Source: Actinomycetota bacterium (GTDB lineage: Bacteria; Actinomycetota; UBA4738). Taken from it: a stretch of 11,927 bases of DNA. The stretch lies in assembly GCA_005885025.1 (NCBI GenBank), contig VAYC01000053.1, forward strand, positions 1 to 11,927. The letters run 5' to 3'. Each line of letters starts with the position of its first letter. Position 1 is the first letter of the stretch. The notes beneath the pieces were generated by a model, which saw only the letters and a program-made list of their open reading frames with translations, did not search any database and was not told the DNA's origin. Shown here one piece after another: positions 6,739-11,927 of this stretch. The translations under genes and the position numbers were made by a program.

Positions 6739-7449
6739 GTGCCTCGTAAGCAGACGCCGCTGGAGAAGGCCCTTGGCATCAGGTTCAAGCAGGGGGCCCT
6801 CCGCGAGGCCGCCCTGACGCACCGGTCGTTCGCGTTCGAGCAGAGCGTGCCGACCACGAACGAGCGGCTGGAGTTCCTGGGCGACGCCGTGCTCGGGCTC
6901 GTCGTCACCGACCTGGTGTACCGGGCCTTCCCCGAGCGGTCCGAGGGGGAGCTGGCGAAGTTGCGGGCGGCGATGGTCAACATGACCACGCTGGCCGAGG
7001 TGGCCCGTGAGCTGGGCCTCGGCGAAACGGTCCTCCTCGGCAAGGGCGAGGAGCAGTCCGGGGGGCGCGACAAGGCCAGCATCCTGGCCGACGCCCTGGA
7101 AGCGGTGCTGGGAGCGATCTACCTCGATCAGGGACTGAAGCCGGCCGCCGCGCTGATCGAGCGGCTGTTCTGGCCGCGCATCTCGGCCTACGTTCGGGGA
7201 GAGGGCGAACGCGACTACAAGACCATCCTTCAGGAGCTGGCCGCGCAGGACCTCGGGAGGATGCCCGAGTACCGCGTGGCCGAGCGAGGGCCGGACCACG
7301 AGAAGGAGTTCACCGCCACCGTCTTCGTGGCCGGCCGCGAGCTGGGGCGAGGGACCGGGCGCTCGAAGAAAGAGGCTGAGCAGCGGGCCGCTCGAGAGGC
7401 CTATGACCGGCTCTCCGAGGATTCGGCCGAGCTGGCCTCAGAGCACTAG
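6739..7449 (+). CDS. rnc: Ribonuclease III
   Basis: The 236-residue protein cuts double-stranded RNA, processing rRNA precursors and structured mRNAs. The RNase III signature NERLEFLGDAVLG (41-53) supplies catalytic-site acids Glu42, Glu45 and Asp49. The second acidic motif ILADALEAVLGAIYLD (115-130) supplies Asp118 and Glu121. The C-terminal double-stranded RNA-binding domain runs from about 158 to 228 and ends in the typical GRSKKEAEQRAA helix. All catalytic residues known from the E. coli enzyme are present. The GTG start at 6739 gives a normal N-terminus and lies 12 bases after GGGGAG (6721-6726). The stop (TAG, 7447-7449) is in the same frame as mutM, only 9 bases before its start. Confidence 0.96.
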   Translation: MPRKQTPLEKALGIRFKQGALREAALTHRSFAFEQSVPTTNERLEFLGDAVLGLVVTDLVYRAFPERSEGELAKLRAAMVNMTTLAEVARELGLGETVLLGKGEEQSGGRDKASILADALEAVLGAIYLDQGLKPAAALIERLFWPRISAYVRGEGERDYKTILQELAAQDLGRMPEYRVAERGPDHEKEFTATVFVAGRELGRGTGRSKKEAEQRAAREAYDRLSEDSAELASEH

Positions 7450-7456
7450 GGAGGGG
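7449..7456 (+). promoter_or_regulatory. Ribosome binding site of mutM, decides the start
   Basis: GGGAGGGG begins in the rnc stop codon and lies just before GTG 7459. Together with the in-frame TAG at 7447-7449 it leaves no room for a longer N-terminus, which matters because the usual catalytic proline is absent. Confidence 0.6.
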
Positions 7457-7458
7457 CG

Positions 7459-8301
7459 GTGGAGCTACCGGAAGTCGAGGTGATGCGCCGAGACCTCGAA
7501 AAGGAGGTCGTCGGCAAGAAGGTCAGGGACGTGGAAGTACGCCCCCACCGCAATGCCATGCGGGTGATCCGTCGCCACTCCCGCCGGAAGGAGTTCGCCG
7601 ACCGTCTCTCCGGCAGAAAGTTCACGAAGATCGACCGCAAGGGAAAGTACCTGCTGCTCTATCTCGACGGCGGGGACGTGCTGGTCGTCCACTTCGGGAT
7701 GTCGGGCCAGTTGCTCCGCGGAACCAAGCGCCAGACGCTGCCGCAGCACACGCACGTGGTCATCGATTTCCAACAGGGAGGCGACCTCCGATTCATCGAT
7801 CCGCGGACCTTCGGCGAGATGTTCGTCACCGCCGTCGACCAGCTCGGCAAGATCAGGGAGCTGGACCACATCGCCATCGACCCTCTCGAGGACACGTTCA
7901 CCTGGCAGGAGTTCTCCGGCGAGCTGGCCCGGCGGGCCACCAAGCTCAAGCCGCTACTGATGGACCAGAAGTTCGTCTCGGGGGTGGGCAACATCTATTC
8001 GGACGAGGTCCTGTTCGCTGCGGGACTTCGGTACGACCGGATGAGCGACTCGTTGTCCTCGCAAGAGGTCCGGCGTCTGTACCGCGCGATGCGCGAGGTG
8101 CTGCAGGACGCCGTGCGCTTCCGTGGAACGACGCTCGACGACGACGCATACGTCGACGTCTTCGGCAAGTCTGGAGACTTTGCCGCGGAGCTGAAGGTGT
8201 ACGGGCGGAAGGGGCTGGCCTGCCGTCGCTGCCGGACCCCGATCGACACGGTCAAGATCTCCGGCCGCACCAGCTACTTCTGTCCGCAGTGCCAGAGCTG
8301 A
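7459..8301 (+). CDS. mutM: Fpg/MutM-family DNA glycosylase lacking the usual N-terminal proline
   Basis: This 280-residue protein aligns along its whole length with formamidopyrimidine-DNA glycosylase, which removes oxidised purines such as 8-oxoguanine and cuts the resulting abasic site. It keeps Glu2, LPEVE (3-7), the GKY lysine region (61-64), HFGMSG (78-83), DPRTFG (114-119), LMDQKFVSGVGNIY (167-180, with Asn178) and a C-terminal zinc finger with Cys255, 258, 275 and 278. The oddity is the start. Family members begin Met-Pro-Glu-Leu-Pro-Glu and use the exposed proline amine as nucleophile, whereas here the GTG initiator itself occupies the proline position and an in-frame stop lies only four codons upstream. 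Either the enzyme uses another amine, has lost glycosylase activity, or belongs to a distinct subfamily. The family assignment is firm; the activity is uncertain. Confidence 0.92.
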   Translation: MELPEVEVMRRDLEKEVVGKKVRDVEVRPHRNAMRVIRRHSRRKEFADRLSGRKFTKIDRKGKYLLLYLDGGDVLVVHFGMSGQLLRGTKRQTLPQHTHVVIDFQQGGDLRFIDPRTFGEMFVTAVDQLGKIRELDHIAIDPLEDTFTWQEFSGELARRATKLKPLLMDQKFVSGVGNIYSDEVLFAAGLRYDRMSDSLSSQEVRRLYRAMREVLQDAVRFRGTTLDDDAYVDVFGKSGDFAAELKVYGRKGLACRRCRTPIDTVKISGRTSYFCPQCQS

Positions 8302-8321
8302 AGAAGCGCTGGCCGTCCGGG

Positions 8322-8597
8322 ATGGAGGCGAAGCGGGTGCACGTCTACGTATCAGGGCAGGTGCAGGGCGTGTTCTTTCGCGTCGAGACGGCGCAGCGAG
8401 CCCGCGAGCTGGGGCTGGGAGGCTTCGTTCGCAACGCGCCGGACGGGAGAGTGGAGGCCGTCTTCGAAGGAGAGCCCGCAGACGTCGACGCGATGGTCGC
8501 CTGGTGCCGCCTGGGACCGCCGCTCGCGCACGTCGATGAGGTCGAGGCGGCCGACGAGGCACCCGCCGGAGAAACGAACTTCCGAATCCGGCACTGA
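8322..8597 (+). CDS. acyP: Acylphosphatase
   Basis: The 91-residue product from ATG 8322 has the normal length for acylphosphatase, a small cytoplasmic enzyme that hydrolyses acyl-phosphate bonds. The phosphate-binding loop SGQVQGVFFR (11-20) contains the catalytic Arg20. GFVRNAPDG (34-42) provides the catalytic Asn38. The frame is also open to a GTG at 8289, but those 11 extra residues overlap the end of mutM and are not part of the family. The upstream ribosome binding site is weak, so coupling to mutM (20-base gap) is plausible. Placement between mutM and smc is the usual actinobacterial order. Confidence 0.94.
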   Translation: MEAKRVHVYVSGQVQGVFFRVETAQRARELGLGGFVRNAPDGRVEAVFEGEPADVDAMVAWCRLGPPLAHVDEVEAADEAPAGETNFRIRH

Positions 8598-8649
8598 ATC
8601 ACACGGCTGAAATTTCTTCCCTTGCTTCCGCGATACGGTGCCGGCCCGT

Positions 8650-8658
8650 TGCTAGCAT
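8650..8658 (+). promoter_or_regulatory. Putative extended -10 element of smc
   Basis: TGCTAGCAT in the 71-base gap before smc combines a TGN extension with TAGCAT (8653-8658), which fits the actinobacterial TANNNT -10 form. The start of transcription would fall near 8664-8666, giving a leader of only about 4 bases. No Shine-Dalgarno sequence precedes the smc ATG, which agrees with a leaderless or nearly leaderless message. This is inference from spacing and sequence. Confidence 0.4.
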
Positions 8659-8668
8659 CGAACAGCCA

Positions 8669-11600
8669 ATGTTCCTTCGGTCGCTCACCATCCGTGGCTT
8701 CAAGTCGTTCGCCGACAAGACCAAGCTCGAGTTCACTCCAGGCATCAGCGTGATCGTGGGCCCCAATGGGTCCGGCAAGTCGAACATCGCCGATGCCATC
8801 GCGTGGGTACTCGGCGAGCAGGGGCCGCGCGCGCTTCGGGGCGGGCAAATGACCGACGTGATCTTCGCCGGGAGCCCCGCCCGGCCTCCGCTCGGGATGG
8901 CGGAGGTTCGAATTGTCATCGACAACACCGCAGGCCTGATCCCGGTCCCTGCATCGGAGATCGAGATCAGCCGCCTCGTCTATCGGTCAGGGGAGAGCGA
9001 GTATCGCCTCGGGGGACGGCCGTGCCGGCTGCTCGACATCCAGGAGCTGCTGTCAGATACGGGCGTCGGGCGATCGCTCCACACGATCATCGGGCAGGGC
9101 CAGCTCGACGAGATCCTCACCGCCCGACCCGAAGAACGTCGCCAGTTCATCGAGGAAGCGGCCGGCATCGCGAAGTACCGGCGGCGCCGGGAGCGGGCCG
9201 AGCGAAAGCTCGCCGGGATGGAGCAGGACCTCCTGCGCCTGCAGGACCTGGTGGGAGAGCTTCGCCGCCAGCTCAAGCCACTCAAGCAGCAGGCCGAACT
9301 CGCCGAGCGGCACGAAGCCTTGACGACGGAGGCCGACGACCTGGCCCGGAAGCTCGCGGCGGCCCGGCTGCGTGAGCTGTACCGCGAACGCGACGTCCGG
9401 CGCCCCGGGTGGCAGCGGGCCGAATCGCGGCAGGCCGAGTCGCAGGCCAAGCTGGCGGAGTGCGACGCACAGATCTCTCGGCTGGAAGCGGTACAGCAGC
9501 TCGCCGAAGACGAGCAACGCGAAAGGGAGACCGAACACGCCCGCGCCATCGAGGAGAAGACTCGGTCGGAGGGACGGCTTCGCGCGACGATCCGAGCCGA
9601 AGCGGAAGTCCGCGAGCGCATCGCTGCGGCGGCCAACCGCTCGGGCCGCCTGTTCGCGCTCCAGGACGAGCTCGGGCGGACGGAGGCGGCGTTGTCAGAG
9701 GTGCTCGCCACACTGCTGCAGCAACAGGCGCAGCTGGAGGATGACGAGCGTGCCTTCCAGGCTGGAGAGGCCGCGAGGAGGGACGGCGAAGAGGAGCGCA
9801 GGCGGATCGGGGAACTCCGAGCGGCCAGAAGGGCGGAGTCCGACGCGCTGCGGCGGACGCTCCTTGCGCACGAGACCGAGCAGGCCCGGCTCGAAGCCAC
9901 CCTGGCAGAGCTGAAGATGCGAACGGCCTCGACCGGCACGAGGTCGGCAGAGCTCGGGAGGGACGTCGAACGCCTCTACGCGCTGGAGACGCCTCTTGCC
10001 GCGGAGCAGGATTCGCTGAATCGCGACCGCGCGCAGCTGTCACAGCAACTCGCCGACCTGGAGGCAGAGGAGAAAGGCCTCTTGGCTCGCCAGGAGGTCG
10101 TGGAGGCCCGGCGAGCGGACCTCGCCGAGTCGGCCGGGGCCTCGTTCCTCAGGAAGCGTGGCGGGAGAGCGATCGGGCTGCTGCGGGACCTGATCGAAAC
10201 ACCGCCTGACCTGGGGGCCGCCGTGCGGGCGGCGCTCGGGCCCTTCTACGACGCCGTGGTCTACGCGAGCCGACACGATGCCGTGGCCGATGCCGCCGCC
10301 GAACCCGGCGGCGGGGTGACGCTTGCCGTCGACGCCGGATCCGGGGAGACCGTCCCATCGCTCGACGCCGAGCGAAGCCTCCTTCGCGCCGTCCGGCCGG
10401 ATCCACGGGTCCGGGGGCTGACCGGAGCGTTGCTCGGCGAGGTCTATGTGGTGAACAGCTTGGCGGAGGCCGAGGCGAAGAACCGGGCGCACCCCCTCGC
10501 GCAGTTCGTCACGGAGGCAGGCGCCGTGGTCGGTGCGTCGTTCGTCCGCACCGCGGTTGACCGCGATGGCCGTCTGGAGGAGATTCGCCGACTGTCTGCC
10601 GCCCTCGACCGGGAGCTGGCCTCCCTCCGCCGCGGGCTGCGGGAAGGCCGAACCCGACTTGCCGAGCTGACCTCGAGGGCTGAAGACGTGTCGCGCCGTC
10701 TGGAAGAGGCCAACCTCGCCATCACCACGTCCGCGGACGAAATGGCCCAGCGCGAAGCCGAGCGGGCCATGCTCTCGCGGGAGGCGGAGATCGTCTCCGA
10801 GCGGCTGGCCGCGGTGGAAGCCGCGGCGACGGCGGCGAGGCTGCGGCTGGATACGGACCTCGAGGACCTCGGCGACCTGCCGCCGCTTCCACCGGTTCCC
10901 GAGGCTCCCGTCCCCCTCCGTGTCGACGTGGCAGCGCTGCGGCGGGAGCGCTCCCGGCTGGAGGCCGGTGTGGAAGCCACGCGTGTGGAGGTCCAGGCAA
11001 TGGCGGCGGGGGATCCGATCGCGCTGCGCCAGGCATTGCAGACGGCGGAAGCGGAGCGTACCGAGGCGGAACAAGAGATCACGCGGGCGGAGGACGAGCT
11101 CCGCCGGGCCCAAGCCGTGTACCGGGAAGCGACCGAACGCGCCCGAGGGGTTCAGGCCGCGCACACCGATGCGGTGCGTGCGTGGCGAGAGTCTGCCGCG
11201 TCGGCGGAAAGGCTGCGAGGGGAGTACGGAGAGGAAGACCGCGCCCGCTACGACCTCGAACATCGTGTCGCCGAGGGTGAGCGGGTCATCAGGGAGGGCC
11301 ACGGGGCGGACCCGGCCGGCAGTGTGGCCGAGCTGAGCGACGAGGAGACGGTGGAGGAGCTGATCGGCTGTTCGGAGCTGGTGGCCCGACGGTTGGGGCT
11401 GCTCGGAAGGGTGAACCTGCTGGCCGGCGGCGAGCTCGAGTCGGTGCAGGAGCGGCACGACTTCCTGATCCGGGAGCTCGAGGATGTGAAGGGCGCGCGC
11501 CGTGACATCGAGAGACTGATCGAGGACATCGACCGGAGGGTCGGCGAGGAATTCGGGGTCGCGTTCGCCGACGTGGCCCGGGAGTTCTCGAGTCTGTTCG

Positions 11601-11927
11601 TGACGATGTTCCCCGGCGGTGAGGGCCGTCTCACGCTGACCGAACCCGACAACCTGTTGGGGACGGGGATCGAGGTCGAAGCCCGGCCCAGCCGGGGACG
11701 CGTGAAGCGCCTATCGCTGCTCTCCGGGGGCGAGCGGTCGCTGGCGGCGCTGGCGTTCCTGTTCGCGATCTTCAGGGCCCGGCCCAGCCCGTTCTATCTG
11801 ATGGACGAGGTGGAAGCCGCCCTCGACGACGTGAACCTCCACCGCTTCCTGGAGGTGGTGAAGGGTCTGGCCCGCGATTCGCAGATCCTCGTCGTCACCC
11901 ATCAGAAACGAACGATGGAGGTGGCCG
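8669..11927 (+). CDS. smc: Chromosome partition protein SMC (partial, C-terminus missing)
   Basis: The frame is open from ATG 8669 to the right edge, giving 1086 visible residues; probably a few tens are missing. SMC dimers with ScpA and ScpB fold and segregate the chromosome by ATP-driven loop formation. The N-terminal head has GPNGSGKS (Walker A, 31-38, Lys37) and IGQGQLDEIL with Q-loop Gln143. An N-terminal coiled coil (about 170-498) leads to a hinge (about 500-632), followed by the returning coil. The C-terminal head starts around LGRVN and has the signature LSGGERSL (from 1018, Ser1019) and Walker B FYLMDEVEAALD (Asp1046, Glu1047). The ATPase sites look intact. Odd points are a hinge without the conserved glycine pairs, seven prolines within residues 738-749, and arms shorter than those of B. 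subtilis. The gene has a probable promoter of its own. Confidence 0.96.
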   Translation, partial: MFLRSLTIRGFKSFADKTKLEFTPGISVIVGPNGSGKSNIADAIAWVLGEQGPRALRGGQMTDVIFAGSPARPPLGMAEVRIVIDNTAGLIPVPASEIEISRLVYRSGESEYRLGGRPCRLLDIQELLSDTGVGRSLHTIIGQGQLDEILTARPEERRQFIEEAAGIAKYRRRRERAERKLAGMEQDLLRLQDLVGELRRQLKPLKQQAELAERHEALTTEADDLARKLAAARLRELYRERDVRRPGWQRAESRQAESQAKLAECDAQISRLEAVQQLAEDEQRERETEHARAIEEKTRSEGRLRATIRAEAEVRERIAAAANRSGRLFALQDELGRTEAALSEVLATLLQQQAQLEDDERAFQAGEAARRDGEEERRRIGELRAARRAESDALRRTLLAHETEQARLEATLAELKMRTASTGTRSAELGRDVERLYALETPLAAEQDSLNRDRAQLSQQLADLEAEEKGLLARQEVVEARRADLAESAGASFLRKRGGRAIGLLRDLIETPPDLGAAVRAALGPFYDAVVYASRHDAVADAAAEPGGGVTLAVDAGSGETVPSLDAERSLLRAVRPDPRVRGLTGALLGEVYVVNSLAEAEAKNRAHPLAQFVTEAGAVVGASFVRTAVDRDGRLEEIRRLSAALDRELASLRRGLREGRTRLAELTSRAEDVSRRLEEANLAITTSADEMAQREAERAMLSREAEIVSERLAAVEAAATAARLRLDTDLEDLGDLPPLPPVPEAPVPLRVDVAALRRERSRLEAGVEATRVEVQAMAAGDPIALRQALQTAEAERTEAEQEITRAEDELRRAQAVYREATERARGVQAAHTDAVRAWRESAASAERLRGEYGEEDRARYDLEHRVAEGERVIREGHGADPAGSVAELSDEETVEELIGCSELVARRLGLLGRVNLLAGGELESVQERHDFLIRELEDVKGARRDIERLIEDIDRRVGEEFGVAFADVAREFSSLFVTMFPGGEGRLTLTEPDNLLGTGIEVEARPSRGRVKRLSLLSGGERSLAALAFLFAIFRARPSPFYLMDEVEAALDDVNLHRFLEVVKGLARDSQILVVTHQKRTMEVA

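Noticed and set aside
5842..7299. Minus-strand open frame of 485 codons opposite yceD, rpmF and rnc
   Set aside because: It has low-complexity Arg/Leu/Gly composition and lies opposite three genes with intact motifs.
8289..8321. Alternative acyP start at GTG 8289, giving an N-terminus Met-Pro-Glu-Leu like that of MutM
   Set aside because: The match is a chance reading across the mutM stop; the acylphosphatase fold starts after ATG 8322.
8598..8668. Possible terminator after acyP
   Set aside because: I could not find a stable inverted repeat followed by a T run in this gap.
10040..11458. Minus-strand open frame of 472 codons opposite smc
   Set aside because: The coiled-coil codon pattern of SMC produces open antisense frames; no motif was found.

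Overview
The window is about 70% GC and almost entirely coding. It carries a housekeeping block whose order (DAK2-domain kinase, recG, rsmD, coaD, SepIVA-like coiled-coil protein, yceD/DUF177, rpmF, rnc, mutM, acyP, smc) is the one I know from Actinomycetota such as Streptomyces and Mycobacterium. Several protein details also look actinobacterial, including the SepIVA-like gene between coaD and yceD and the form of the DAK2 and SMC proteins. The exact lineage cannot be fixed from this stretch. An uncultured or early-branching actinobacterium is my best guess.

Layout. Bases 1-469 (minus strand) hold a TlpA/ResA-type thioredoxin-like lipoprotein whose C-terminal end lies outside the window. An 85-base divergent intergenic region follows, with -10-like elements facing both ways. 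From 555 to 8597 ten genes run on the plus strand with gaps of about 36 bases or less, or short overlaps, so they probably form one or a few overlapping transcription units. They cover lipid or phosphate metabolism (fakA-like), DNA repair and replication restart (recG, mutM), rRNA methylation and processing (rsmD, rnc), large-subunit ribosome assembly (yceD, rpmF), coenzyme A synthesis (coaD), cell envelope or division (SepIVA-like) and a small acylphosphatase. After a 71-base gap with its own -10-like element, smc begins and runs off the right edge with its ABC signature and Walker B motifs visible. There is no gene-free stretch longer than 300 bases, and I see no tRNA, rRNA, CRISPR array, insertion sequence or riboswitch.

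I do not see a new multi-gene system here. What stands out are departures from the norm in familiar proteins. The MutM reading frame starts exactly where the catalytic N-terminal proline should be, so the nucleophile appears to be missing. The SMC hinge lacks the conserved glycines of its dimer interface. The SMC C-terminal arm carries a dense proline patch, and the two SMC arms are shorter than those of B. subtilis by nearly equal amounts.
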